From Actinophytocola algeriensis (GTDB lineage: Bacteria > Actinomycetota > Actinomycetes > Mycobacteriales > Pseudonocardiaceae), in contig NZ_JACHJQ010000013.1 in assembly GCF_014203735.1 (NCBI RefSeq), positions 1 to 64,000 on the forward strand: 64,000 nucleotides of DNA. The letters are read 5' to 3'. Below the pieces are notes generated by a model. That model made no database searches, was not told the DNA's origin, and was given only the letters and a program-made list of their open reading frames with translations. Position numbers and translations under genes: made by a program. Every line of letters begins with the position of its first letter. Within the stretch, counting starts at the first letter, position 1. This document shows, one piece after another, positions 54,660-63,845 of the stretch.

Positions 54660-56145
54660 CGTCGCCCCCACCTGACACGTTCTGCTGTCCGGCAAGGAAG
54701 TGTGCCACGTCCACGGTCGCCGGGTACAGCTCGCGGTACCGGGCGTAGAAGTCGTCGTAGACATCACTGACACCGTCGCCGGACGGGTGCACCACGTGGT
54801 CGTCCGGGTTCCAGCCCGACACGTCCACCCCGGCGGCGCCCGCCGCCAGCATCGCGTCGCCGAGGGCCGCGCCGACCGTCTCGGCGGGCACGACCTGCGC
54901 CTGTCCCGTCACGTCCGACACGATCCGCGTCCACAGCCCGCCCTGTGTGCCGCCGCCGACCGCGACCAGCCGCCGCGCCGGGCCACCGGCCGCGCGCATG
55001 ACCTCCAGGTTGTGCCGCACCCCGTACGCGATGCCTTCGAGCGCGGCCCGGTACAGCTCCGCCCGGCCGTGCCCCAGCGTCAGCCCGGCGATGATCCCGC
55101 GCGCCTCTGGGTCGAAGATCGGCGTCCGCTCCCCGGCGAAGTACGGCAGCAGCAACAGGCCACGACTTCCCGGCGGCACGCCACCCGCCTCGGCCACCAG
55201 CGTCGCGAAGTCCGCGCCGACGAGCCTGCGCAGCCAGTCGGTGACCGCGCCCGAGGTCGCCATCCCAGCGGCCAGCGACCACGTCCCCGGGTACACGCCG
55301 CTCGTGGTCCACAGCGCGGGGTGCGGCGCCGGCGCCGCGACCACCTGGACGAGGAACATCGTGGTGCCGTACATGACCATCACGTCACCGGGCTCACGCA
55401 CGCCGACGCTCGTGGCCTCGGCCCACGCGTCGACCGTGCCCGCGGTGACCGGCAACCCCTCCGGCAGCCCGGTCTCGCCGGCAGCGGCCGCGGTGACCGT
55501 GCCGACGACCTCGGTCGGCCACGCCAGCTCCGGCAGCCGCAGCCCGGGCGCGACGACCGCCGCCCAGTCGTGGGCCCAGTCGAAGGCCGTCTGGTCGTAC
55601 ATCGGGTCGCACTGGCTCGCCGAGTGGTGGTCGAGCACGTACCGCCCGGTCAGCCGGTGCACCAGGTACGAACTCGCCATCAGCAACAGCTCGGTGCGCT
55701 CGGACACCTCCGGCTCGTGCCTGGCGAGCCAGCGCAGCTTGGGTCCGACCGCCTGACTGGAGAGCGGGGTGCCGCCGCGTCGGAGGATCTCCTCGGCACC
55801 CAGCTCTCCGGTCAGTTCGGCGATCTCCTCGGTGGCGCGGGTGTCGACGCCGTACAGGATCGCCGGGCGCAGCGGTTTCCCCGTGCCGTCGGCGGGCAGC
55901 AGCACCGGGCCGATGCCGCTCACGGCGAGGCCCGCGATGCGGTGGCCGGTCGCCGTCAGCTCACGGGCGAGCGCGAGGAAGTCGGCCCACCACACGCCTT
56001 CCGCGTCGTGCTCGACCCAGCCGGGGCGGGGTGCCGAGGTCTCGTGTGCGCGGCTCGCCCGCGCGATGATCTCGCCGTCGGCGGTGACGAGCACGCCCTT
56101 CGAGCTGGACGTGCCGATGTCGATGCCGCAGAAGACCTCAGCCAC
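54643..56145 (-). CDS. FGGY-family carbohydrate kinase
   Basis: 500-residue sugar kinase. N-terminal GIDIGTSSSKGVLV is the phosphate-binding motif; GVDTRATEEI, VTAGTVDAWAEA and LVAVGGGTQGGLWTRI-type C-terminal motifs are typical of xylulo-/ribulokinases. Its upstream partner is an L-fucose/L-arabinose isomerase-family gene (8-bp overlap), so the substrate is probably a ketopentose or related ketose, made into the 5-phosphate. GTG 56145. Specificity within FGGY cannot be read safely. Confidence 0.9.
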   Translation of the reverse strand: MAEVFCGIDIGTSSSKGVLVTADGEIIARASRAHETSAPRPGWVEHDAEGVWWADFLALARELTATGHRIAGLAVSGIGPVLLPADGTGKPLRPAILYGVDTRATEEIAELTGELGAEEILRRGGTPLSSQAVGPKLRWLARHEPEVSERTELLLMASSYLVHRLTGRYVLDHHSASQCDPMYDQTAFDWAHDWAAVVAPGLRLPELAWPTEVVGTVTAAAAGETGLPEGLPVTAGTVDAWAEATSVGVREPGDVMVMYGTTMFLVQVVAAPAPHPALWTTSGVYPGTWSLAAGMATSGAVTDWLRRLVGADFATLVAEAGGVPPGSRGLLLLPYFAGERTPIFDPEARGIIAGLTLGHGRAELYRAALEGIAYGVRHNLEVMRAAGGPARRLVAVGGGTQGGLWTRIVSDVTGQAQVVPAETVGAALGDAMLAAGAAGVDVSGWNPDDHVVHPSGDGVSDVYDDFYARYRELYPATVDVAHFLAGQQNVSGGGDDGERS

Positions 56146-57550
56146 GGGTGAACTCGTCGAGGGTCACGTCCAGGAGCTCGCACACCGCCCGCAGCTCCGC
56201 GCGCCGGTCGCCGGGGACCGCGTGGATGTGGTTGGCGCCGAAGCGGGACAGGAAGACCTCGGCGGGCGCGTCGAGCCGGGCGAACGCGTGCGGCCACTCC
56301 GGCGTCGACATCTTCATCAGCTCTTCGGTGGTGGCGTCGTCGTAGTTCTCGAACTCGCCGAGCATCAGCTGCAGCCGGTAGCGGCCGTCGTTGCGGGTCA
56401 GCCGGGCGAGGGTCATCTGACCGGGTGCCGCGACGTGCTGCACGGACGCGCCGCCTGCCGGGAAGAAGAACACCTCCGGGTACAGGTGCACCTTCGCGAG
56501 GTTCTCGGCCGGGTCGTCGCTGCGGGCGGCGTACCAGGTGGCGTGCTGGCCGGAGTTGCACAGGTCCCAGATGTCGCGATCGCCGTGGTAGTGCCGCACG
56601 TCGGCGAACAGCACGGGGGTACCCGTGATGTGCTTCATGATCTGCATGGTCAGCGCGCCGTCCATGTCCGCCTCGGTGGCGCACACGTGCGGTTCCTTCG
56701 GCCCGTTCCAGTCGTACGGGTCGTTGAGGAACGCCTCGGCGATGTCCATGGTGGCGAAGTACTGGGTCAGCTCCGGCTGGCCCTTGATGCCGGTGAAGTC
56801 CAGGTGCCACTCGTCGATCAGCTCACGCATGGCGAGGTACGAGCCGACCTGGCGCTCCAGCAGCTCCGGGGTCAGCTTCCTACCGTCGTAGTGCACGTTG
56901 GCGTGCTGCTCCAGCCACCGCCGGGCCTTGGTCTTCTCGGCCTGGTCGGCCATCTCGGCGCGGCGGACGATCTCCCACTGGTCGATCTCCTCGACGTCCA
57001 CGCCGAACAGCCGCTGCCACTGGTCGGTGTTGGCGGTGGCGGTGTTCATGCCCATCGGGCGGCCGCCGATACGGCCGAACGTCTGGCCACGGAGCGCCTT
57101 GACCGCGTGCGCGGCGGTGGCGCGGACACCGATGGCGCCGATGAGCGCGTCGTCCTCCGGGTCGCCCCACAGGCGGGTGTGGGCGCGGCCGACCTGGTCG
57201 AGCGCGCCGCCCGCGGCCAGCATGCCGACCATGCCGGGCTGGACCGGGTCGATGTTGGCGAGCAGCAGCAGCGGGCTGGTGAGCTGGCCCGCGGCGAGCA
57301 TCGTGAAGTGCGGGAACGCCCAGACGCAGTAGTGCAGCACGGTCAGGTCGACGCCGGCGGCCTCGACCTCCCTGGCCACCGAGGTGGCGATGGTGTTCGC
57401 GGAGACGGGCTGCCGCGCGCGGACCACCTCGTGCCCGGCGGCCTCGAGCTTGCGGACCAGCTTGTCCTCTCCTGTGAGGATGAACTCGGCGATGCCGCCG
57501 TGGACGTAGTCCCGCCCGTCCGAAATGTTGATCACGCCGATACGGGCCAC
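56138..57550 (-). CDS. L-fucose/L-arabinose isomerase-family protein
   Basis: 470-residue aldose-ketose isomerase. ARIGVINISDGRDYVHGG at the N-terminus, LLLLANIDPVQPGMVGMLAAGG, GGRPMGMNTATANTDQW, and the metal-site region with TEADMDGALTMQIMKH and GANHIHAVPGD (His) near the end. The family includes enzymes for L-arabinose, L-fucose and D-arabinose. GTG 57550 has AGGAGG 6 nt upstream. First gene of the isomerase-kinase-DUF4342 operon, under LacI-type control. Confidence 0.88.
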   Translation of the reverse strand: MARIGVINISDGRDYVHGGIAEFILTGEDKLVRKLEAAGHEVVRARQPVSANTIATSVAREVEAAGVDLTVLHYCVWAFPHFTMLAAGQLTSPLLLLANIDPVQPGMVGMLAAGGALDQVGRAHTRLWGDPEDDALIGAIGVRATAAHAVKALRGQTFGRIGGRPMGMNTATANTDQWQRLFGVDVEEIDQWEIVRRAEMADQAEKTKARRWLEQHANVHYDGRKLTPELLERQVGSYLAMRELIDEWHLDFTGIKGQPELTQYFATMDIAEAFLNDPYDWNGPKEPHVCATEADMDGALTMQIMKHITGTPVLFADVRHYHGDRDIWDLCNSGQHATWYAARSDDPAENLAKVHLYPEVFFFPAGGASVQHVAAPGQMTLARLTRNDGRYRLQLMLGEFENYDDATTEELMKMSTPEWPHAFARLDAPAEVFLSRFGANHIHAVPGDRRAELRAVCELLDVTLDEFTRG

Positions 57551-57623
57551 CGGTGTCCTCCTGCGTCGTCGAAGTCGGTCCCCCACGCTGCTTTGCGCGC
57601 CGGTGGAGTAATCGTTTTCTCAG

Positions 57624-57652
57624 AAGCTATTCTTAGGCCTGGATCGTGTCAA
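57624..57652 (-). promoter_or_regulatory. consensus promoter of the isomerase operon
   Basis: Perfect -35 TTGACA (57652-57647), 17-bp spacer, -10 TAGCTT (57629-57624) on the minus strand. AAAACGATT-like sequence just downstream (57610-57622) has the central CG of LacI-type operators. The LacI gene's own -10-like TAGGGT (57665-57670) lies beside the -35, so the divergent promoters are packed together. Confidence 0.7.
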
Positions 57653-57699
57653 TAGCGGTCGGCGTAGGGTCTTCGCAGAGGCGGGAAGCGAGGCGGTAA

Positions 57700-58695
57700 G
57701 TGGCGACGATCAGTGACGTTGCCGCGCGGGCAGGCGTGTCGACGGCGACGGTCTCCCGCGCGTTGAACGGAAAGTCCACAGTGGACCCCCAGTTGGCGGC
57801 GCGGGTGCTGGCGGCCGCCCAGGAGCTGGGCTACCAGCCGAACGGCCCCGCGCGGAACCTGCGACGGCAGGAGGCGGCGGTCCTCGCGCTGATCATCAGC
57901 GACGTGGAGAACCCGTTCTTCACCGCCATCGCCCGCGGCGTCGAGGACGTGGCGCACAGCGTCGGGTACTCGGTCGTGCTGTGCAACACCGACGAGGACG
58001 CGGACAAGGAACGCAAGTACGTCGACGTGGCGATCCAGGAACGGGTCGCGGGTGTGATCATCTCCCCCACCGCGACGGCCGCCGGGGTCGAACACCTCGC
58101 ACGGCGCGGCACGCCCGTGGTCGCCGTGGACCGGCCGCTGCCGGATCGCGAGAGCGACACCGTGCTGGTCGACACCCGGCTCGCCGCCCGGCAGGCCACC
58201 ACGCACCTCATCGAACAGGGTTACGAACGGATCGGCTGCATCACCGGTCCGTCGGGTGTCCGCACGGCGGACGATCGGCTCGCCGGTTACCGGGACGCGC
58301 TCAAATCAGGCAAACAACGCGGTTCGCCTCGGCTGGTCCGGCGGACGGAGTTCAAGGCCGCCGGTGCGCAGAAGGCCGCCGCTGATCTGTTCTCCCAGGA
58401 TGAGCCGCCGGACGCGTTGCTGGTCGCCAACTCGGCCATGGCGATCGGGGTACTGGAGGCGTTGCGGTCGCACCGGTTGCGGCCCGGGCAGGACGTGGGC
58501 GTGGTGGCTTTCGACGACGTTCCCTGGGCCGGGCTCGTGGAGCCGCCCATGACTGTCGTCGCGCAGCCCGCCTACGAGATCGGGTCCGTTGCCGCTCAGC
58601 TGTTGCTCGCCCGGATCGCGGACAACACCCGGGCGGCCACGACCACCACGCTGGGGGCTCGGTTGATCGAACGGGGTAGCAGCCACCGGGGATGA
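57700..58695 (+). CDS. LacI-family transcriptional regulator
   Basis: 331-residue repressor. Helix-turn-helix and hinge at residues 1-55 (ISDVAARAGVSTATVSRALNG); periplasmic-binding-protein-like sensor with FFTAIARGVEDVAHSVGY and GRP/DRL-like ligand segments. GTG 57700 with GAGG 6 nt upstream. Divergent from the isomerase operon and between it and the importer operon, so the likely controller of both; effector probably the sugar or its phosphate. Confidence 0.93.
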   Translation: MATISDVAARAGVSTATVSRALNGKSTVDPQLAARVLAAAQELGYQPNGPARNLRRQEAAVLALIISDVENPFFTAIARGVEDVAHSVGYSVVLCNTDEDADKERKYVDVAIQERVAGVIISPTATAAGVEHLARRGTPVVAVDRPLPDRESDTVLVDTRLAARQATTHLIEQGYERIGCITGPSGVRTADDRLAGYRDALKSGKQRGSPRLVRRTEFKAAGAQKAAADLFSQDEPPDALLVANSAMAIGVLEALRSHRLRPGQDVGVVAFDDVPWAGLVEPPMTVVAQPAYEIGSVAAQLLLARIADNTRAATTTTLGARLIERGSSHRG

Positions 58696-58775
58696 CTCGG
58701 TGGTCGTCCTGGCCGCGTCTCCCGGACGCGGTTCCCCGGCCGTGTGGTGATGATCGGCTCGGTAGGGTGCCCCGC

Positions 58776-59201
58776 GTGTCAGCACCGTGGACCTTCGGCC
58801 GTGTTCTGTCCGGCATGTTCGCCATCGGGGGCCTTGTCGCGCTTGTCGTGGGGATGTTCCTGTCATTCACCAGTGGGGACGGAGACGAGAACTTCTGGGG
58901 CACCCAGAAGGTCGAGATGGACGAGCATTCCTGGACCTGCACCGCCACCCCCGCCGGCGAGAGCCAGGTCAACCAGGTCTGTGAGAGTGGCCTCGCCTTC
59001 GGGACGGTCACCGACAAAGGCACCGGTTTCCCGATCACGGTGAGCCTGTTCGGTGTCGGCATGATCGGGGTGTCCGTCGTGCTGCGGCTGCGTCCGCAAG
59101 CCGCCACCCCCACCGCCCCGGCGCCCCCTGCCGCCCCGTCCTACCCGAACAGCCAGCAGGCGTACCCGGCCGGCTACCCCGGCCAGCAGCAGAACCGCTG
59201 A
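58776..59201 (+). CDS. small membrane protein, Pro/Gln-rich tail
   Basis: 141 residues: TM1 (MFAIGGLVALVVGMFLSFT), an acidic extracytoplasmic loop with two Cys (WTCTATPAG, VCESGLAFG), TM2 (ITVSLFGVGMIGVSVVLRL) and a Pro/Ala/Gln-rich tail. Not recognised as a named family. GTG 58776 lies 7 nt after TAGGGT (58763-58768), so probably leaderless. Ended by a 15-bp hairpin. Confidence 0.75.
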   Translation: MSAPWTFGRVLSGMFAIGGLVALVVGMFLSFTSGDGDENFWGTQKVEMDEHSWTCTATPAGESQVNQVCESGLAFGTVTDKGTGFPITVSLFGVGMIGVSVVLRLRPQAATPTAPAPPAAPSYPNSQQAYPAGYPGQQQNR

Positions 59202-59207
59202 CCGATG

Positions 59208-59250
59208 GGGACGCCTTCGCCGCCGTGGGGGACTACGGCGAAGGCGTCCC
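59208..59250. terminator. bidirectional terminator
   Basis: GGGACGCCTTCGCCG, a 13-nt loop and its exact complement give a 15-bp stem between the convergent small membrane gene and the GH172 gene. Confidence 0.85.
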
Positions 59251-59273
59251 GTTCGGTAGTCCCCCGGCTCCGG

Positions 59274-61736
59274 TCAGCCGCGGGACAGGGCCCGGTAGGT
59301 GGCCGCCGACCAGGCAGGGCCGCCGTCGACCGGCCTGATGGTCACCGTCACCTTCGTCCTGCCCCCGGTCGCCGACGCGGGCAGCTCGAAGCTGTCCTCC
59401 AGCCACCGCGAGCGCGTGTTGCCGAGTGGCTGCAGCCACTCGCCCACCCGCTTTCCGTTCACCAGCACGACCGCGCGCTGGTACGCCACGTTCTGGTCCC
59501 CCAGCCGCAGCAACCGGACGCCCCTGTTGTCCCGTGCCACCTCGACCGTGAACGACACCTCTCCCGTCGCCGCCGTGACGTCGCGCGTTACGGGCGTGGT
59601 GTCACCTCTGCCCTCAAAGGTCGACGTGAGCGTCCCCCGGGTCTCCCCCTCGGCCCGGTACGCGTGCGACGCGCGGCTTTCCTCCGAGGTGGCGTCGACG
59701 ACGTCCGTTTCGGACAACGATTTCTCGGCCGTGCCGTACCAGTACGCGGTCGAGCTGTAGTCCGCCGGTTCGTTGTCCACCGGGCCGTGTTCGATGTTGA
59801 AGCTCAGGGACTCGCCGAACGAGACCGCGTCGCCGACCATGAGCCGGTACGCGCCCGTGCAGTCGTACCGGCAGCCGTCGCCGTCCAGTTCGTACGCCGG
59901 GTTGCCCGCCTCCGGCATGACGTAGGTGGTGCCGTCCCGGAAGTACCAGCCGGACTCGTAGAAGTCCTCGCTGCCGGTGCCGTACAGCGTCGGGCTCGCC
60001 GCGCCGTCCACGTACACGGTCTCGTCGCCCTCGAGGTAGTTCCTGCGGTTGCCGGACGGGATGTTGCCGCGCATCGAGTGCGTCACCCCGTAGAACACCC
60101 CGGTGCCCTCGGCCTCCAGGAAGTTCCACGACTGCTCCGGCACGGTGGCGCCGCGCCGGTGGGTCGCGTTGAAGTAGCCGAGCCGTCCCGACGACAGCCC
60201 GCCCGCGACCGCCCGGTCCGGCGCCGAGGTCACCTCGACCACCGCGCCCGTGATCGGCACACCGCTGCCGTTGACCAGCTCGAACGACGCCGAGCGGCCG
60301 TAGGGCATCGGCCACCACGCGGTGTACCAGCCGTCGGCCGTCGCGTCGATCGACGAGAACAGCGTGCGGGTGTCGTACTCGCCGAGGCCGGAGCCGAAGA
60401 ACTCGCCGACCGGCGCGTCCACCGTGGTCGTGCCGTCGAACGTGGCCCGCAGCCGCGCGCCCTCCAGCACCGCGTCGGAGGCGGTCACCCGCGCGGGGTC
60501 GGCCTGCAGGCGGTACACCCGCGAGCCCTCCCAGCTCTGGTTGCGGATCGTGTACCCGTGTGCCTTCTCCTCGCCGTCATGACCGGGGCCGAGGTCCAGC
60601 ACGTCGGTGCGGGTCCACGAGTCGCCGAGGCGGGAGTGCACGTCGTAGCGGAACTCGTTGACGTCCAACGCGGACGACACGTACTCGACGCCGATCTTCA
60701 GCGACGAGCGGCCCTTCGTCACCGACGCCGGGATGTCGACCACCTGGTCGAGCCACTGCCCGCCGCGCACCGGTCCACTGTCGACGGTGCCGACCGCCTT
60801 GCCGTCCACCACGATCCGCGCGACCTGGTTCGCGATCACCGGGTCCACGCGCCGCGTCAACCGCACGCCGTCGTTGTTCTTGTCCACCGCCACGGTGAAC
60901 GCGCTGCTGCCGCCGGCACCGAACGCGCGGCCGTCGTTGCCGACCCTCGGGCTCGCCACCACCTGCGGCAGCCGCACCCGCACCTGCGACACCCAGCCGG
61001 CGCCGGACAGCGACGCGAGCGACGCGGTCGCACCCGGGGCGAGGTCACCGGAGAACCGCTTCACCGAGGCGTCCCGCAGCGCGGGCTTCGGGTCGCGGAC
61101 ACCGAAGGCCCGCATCCGGTGCACCACGTCCTGCGCCGCGTCGCGCGGGTCGAACGTGCGGACGCCCTGGGAGTCGGTGAACTCGCGGTAGGTCACGTGG
61201 TAGAAGAACGGGTCCTTCTGGACGGTGACCCGCATCGACTCGCGGTAGGGCATCGGCACCTTGACCACCGAGCCGCCCGCGGTGTCGTCACCGTTGCCGA
61301 CCAGCGGCCACACGAACGGCGCGCCTGCCTTGCCGTCGACCAGTTCCTGCAACAGCTCGTCGACCACGACGCGGCCGTCCAGCTCGACCTTGATCCGTCC
61401 GTTGTGGACCATCGAGCCGTAGTCGCGGGTGAACCACATCGAGTCGATCTCGCCCGCGCCCCGGCGTTCGGCGATCACGCAGCCGTCGTCGGAGTGGCGC
61501 AGGCAGGAGTAGGTGTTGTTGAAGCCGTCGTCGTTGCCGCCCGCGCGGTCGTAGCTGGAGAACTGCCGCACCTGGCTGTCCGGCCGCAGCTGGGCGGCGG
61601 CCGTGAGGTCGCGGTAGGTCTGCCAGCCGACGGGTCCGGTGCCGGTCTCCTCGGCGGCCGGGGCGGCTGGCGCGGTCGGCGCCGTCACGAAGGCGGCGGC
61701 GCCGAGCACGGCCGCGAGCACGATCCTGCCGCGCAT
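59274..61736 (-). CDS. secreted GH172 (DUF2961) protein
   Basis: 820-residue exported protein. Signal peptide about 1-27 (IVLAAVLGAAAFVTAPTAPA). The DUF2961 domain runs from SSYDRAGGNDDGFNNTYS and GAGEIDSMWFTRDYG through SASFELVNGSG to YGTGSEDFYESGWYFRDGT and YRLMVGDAVSFGESLSF; a beta-sandwich tail follows (FTVEVARDNRGVRLLRLGD). GH172 members have alpha-D-fructofuranosidase and exo-alpha-D-arabinofuranosidase activities. Last gene of the importer operon; ATG 61736 shares TGATG with the lipoprotein stop. Confidence 0.88.
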   Translation of the reverse strand: MRGRIVLAAVLGAAAFVTAPTAPAAPAAEETGTGPVGWQTYRDLTAAAQLRPDSQVRQFSSYDRAGGNDDGFNNTYSCLRHSDDGCVIAERRGAGEIDSMWFTRDYGSMVHNGRIKVELDGRVVVDELLQELVDGKAGAPFVWPLVGNGDDTAGGSVVKVPMPYRESMRVTVQKDPFFYHVTYREFTDSQGVRTFDPRDAAQDVVHRMRAFGVRDPKPALRDASVKRFSGDLAPGATASLASLSGAGWVSQVRVRLPQVVASPRVGNDGRAFGAGGSSAFTVAVDKNNDGVRLTRRVDPVIANQVARIVVDGKAVGTVDSGPVRGGQWLDQVVDIPASVTKGRSSLKIGVEYVSSALDVNEFRYDVHSRLGDSWTRTDVLDLGPGHDGEEKAHGYTIRNQSWEGSRVYRLQADPARVTASDAVLEGARLRATFDGTTTVDAPVGEFFGSGLGEYDTRTLFSSIDATADGWYTAWWPMPYGRSASFELVNGSGVPITGAVVEVTSAPDRAVAGGLSSGRLGYFNATHRRGATVPEQSWNFLEAEGTGVFYGVTHSMRGNIPSGNRRNYLEGDETVYVDGAASPTLYGTGSEDFYESGWYFRDGTTYVMPEAGNPAYELDGDGCRYDCTGAYRLMVGDAVSFGESLSFNIEHGPVDNEPADYSSTAYWYGTAEKSLSETDVVDATSEESRASHAYRAEGETRGTLTSTFEGRGDTTPVTRDVTAATGEVSFTVEVARDNRGVRLLRLGDQNVAYQRAVVLVNGKRVGEWLQPLGNTRSRWLEDSFELPASATGGRTKVTVTIRPVDGGPAWSAATYRALSRG

Positions 61737-62740
61737 CAGCTGTTGGCCTCGTTGTAGACGGTGGCCGCGTTGTCGATGGTGATCAGCTCGGTCTCGAGGG
61801 TCTGCTCCTTCGGCACGTCCTGGCAGTCGACGAGCAGCTTCTTGGCCGTGTCGACGGCTTCCGCGCCACCGGTCGGGTAGATCAGCGTGGCCGACAGGCG
61901 ACCCTGCTCGACCGCCTTCAGGCCACCGGACGGGATGGGCAGGCCGTCGATGCCGATGAACTTCAGGTTCTTCTCGATGCCCGCGGCCTTCGCGGCGAGG
62001 TACGCGCCCTCGGCCATCGGGTCGTTGTGCGCGTACAGGACCTGGATGTCCGGGTGCGCCTTGAACAACGCGTCCGCCTGCGACTGGCCCTTCTCCCGCA
62101 GCCAGTCACCGTCGACGCTCTGGACGATCTCGATGTCCTTGCCCTCGATGCCCTCGCGGAACCCGTCGCCGCGCTCCTTGGCCGGGGTCGAGCCCGCCAG
62201 GCCGCGGATCTCACCGATCTTGCCGCCGTTCGGGAGCAGCGTCGTCGCCACGTACTCGCCGGCCGTGCGGCCGATCTCGACGTTGTCCGCGCCGATCCAG
62301 GTGGTGTACGCGTCACCGTCGACCTTGCGGTCCAGCACGATCACCGGGATGCCCTTGTTGTACGCCTTGGCCACCACCGCCGTCAGCGGCGTCGCCTCGT
62401 TCGGGCTGATGATCAGCAGGTCGATCTGCTTGGTGAGGAAGTTCTCCACATCGGACACCTGCTTGGCGTTGTCCTGCTGCGCGTCCGCGAACTCCACGCT
62501 GAACTGCGGCACCGACTCGGCCGCGGCCTTGATGTCGTCGTCCATCCGCTGCCGGTACGGCTCGGCGACGTTGGCCTGGCTCATGCCGATCGTGTACTTG
62601 CCGTCAGGACCGCCACACTCGCTCTCCTGCGCGCCCCCACCGCCCTGACCACTGTTCTCGCTGGTCGTTCCACATGAGACGGACAGACTGAGCGCGGTGG
62701 CCGCGGTGAGCACGGCGGCCACGGCACGACGACGGGCCAT
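61736..62740 (-). CDS. sugar-binding lipoprotein (RbsB-like)
   Basis: 334-residue periplasmic-type binding protein. Lipobox SVSC with the lipidated Cys23, then a type I fold: KYTIGMSQANVAEPYRQRM, LIISPNEATPLTAVVAKAYNKGIPVIVLDR, WIGADNVEIGRTAGEYV and YAHNDPMAEGAYLAAK. This matches pentose and furanose (RbsB, YtfQ-like) binders. ATG 62740 follows GAGG by 7 nt. Followed by GH172 with a 1-nt overlap. Confidence 0.92.
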   Translation of the reverse strand: MARRRAVAAVLTAATALSLSVSCGTTSENSGQGGGGAQESECGGPDGKYTIGMSQANVAEPYRQRMDDDIKAAAESVPQFSVEFADAQQDNAKQVSDVENFLTKQIDLLIISPNEATPLTAVVAKAYNKGIPVIVLDRKVDGDAYTTWIGADNVEIGRTAGEYVATTLLPNGGKIGEIRGLAGSTPAKERGDGFREGIEGKDIEIVQSVDGDWLREKGQSQADALFKAHPDIQVLYAHNDPMAEGAYLAAKAAGIEKNLKFIGIDGLPIPSGGLKAVEQGRLSATLIYPTGGAEAVDTAKKLLVDCQDVPKEQTLETELITIDNAATVYNEANS

Positions 62741-62795
62741 GTCGGATCCTCTTTCCTGGTTTGACAGACGTGTGGCAGAAGATGTGGCTGTGCGG

Positions 62796-63845
62796 TCAGA
62801 CGGTCGGCCGCAGGCGCTGCAGCCCGGCGGCGACGACGATGACGAGCCCCTTGACGAGCAGCTGGACGTTCGGGTCCACGCCGTGGAGACCGAGGAAGTT
62901 GTTGAGCACACCGAGGAGCAGCGCGCCGGCGACCGTGCCGACGACCGAGCCCCGGCCACCCATCAGGCTCGTGCCGCCGATGACGACGGCCGCGATCGCG
63001 TCCAGCTCGTAGCCGAACCCGTCGTTGGGGCTGCCCTGGTTGAGCTGGCCGGCGTGCACGATGCCCGCCAGCGCCGCCAGGAACCCGCAGATGCAGAACA
63101 CGATGACCTTCACGCGGGTCACCGGCACCCCGGAGAGCCGCGCGGCCTTCTCGTTGCCGCCGATCGCGTACACGTGGCGGGCGAAGGCACTGGTGCGCAG
63201 GAACACGATCGCGACGACGGCGACGACCGCGAAGATCAGCGCGGGGATCGGCACGATCCCGTTGAACGTGCGCTCCCCCAGCAGGGAGAACGTCACCGGC
63301 GCCTCGCCTGGCCCGTCGCCGTACGCGATGGCGACGCCCTGCCCGCCCGACCAGATGCGGGCGAGACCTCTGGCTATCTGCATGCCGGCGAGCGTCACGA
63401 TGAACGCCTGTATGCCGAACAACGCGGACGCCATCCCTTGCAGGAAGCCGAAGAACAGCCCGATCGCCAGCACGATGACGACGGTGGCGACGACCCCGAA
63501 GTCGTCGTTCACCATCAGCACCGCCGACCCGACCGCGGCGAGACCGAGCACCGCGCCGACGGACAGGTCGATGCCGCCGACGAGGATCACGAACGTCATG
63601 CCGACGGCCATGATCCCGATCTCGGACATCGCGCGGACGACGTTGGCGAGGTTGTCCGCGTTGAGGAACAGCAGCTCGCCGTTGTGCCGCGGCGAGAACA
63701 CCACGGCTACGACGAACACCGCGACCAGGCCGAACAGGCTCTGGAAGCGGAACAGCGCGTTCACGAACTCCCGGCGCTGTTTCCTCTGCTGTGGCGGCGG
63801 TTCCGGCTCGGCACCGGCCTGCTTGGTCGTCACCTCGCTGGTCAT
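62796..63845 (-). CDS. sugar ABC permease (RbsC-like)
   Basis: 349-residue inner-membrane permease with 8-10 helices. GGIDLSVGAVLGLAAVGSA, IQAFIVTLAGMQIARGLARI, YAIGGNEKAARLSGV and AVVIGGTSLMGGRGSVVGT are BPD_transp_2 (ribose-type) landmarks. ATG 63845 forms an ATGA overlap with the ATPase stop. Confidence 0.95.
   Translation of the reverse strand: MTSEVTTKQAGAEPEPPPQQRKQRREFVNALFRFQSLFGLVAVFVVAVVFSPRHNGELLFLNADNLANVVRAMSEIGIMAVGMTFVILVGGIDLSVGAVLGLAAVGSAVLMVNDDFGVVATVVIVLAIGLFFGFLQGMASALFGIQAFIVTLAGMQIARGLARIWSGGQGVAIAYGDGPGEAPVTFSLLGERTFNGIVPIPALIFAVVAVVAIVFLRTSAFARHVYAIGGNEKAARLSGVPVTRVKVIVFCICGFLAALAGIVHAGQLNQGSPNDGFGYELDAIAAVVIGGTSLMGGRGSVVGTVAGALLLGVLNNFLGLHGVDPNVQLLVKGLVIVVAAGLQRLRPTV

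Noticed and set aside
59205-61757. Very long open frame on the plus strand opposite the GH172 gene
   Set aside because: Product is Arg/Val/His-rich low-complexity, typical of a high-GC antisense shadow; the minus strand encodes a clear exported protein.
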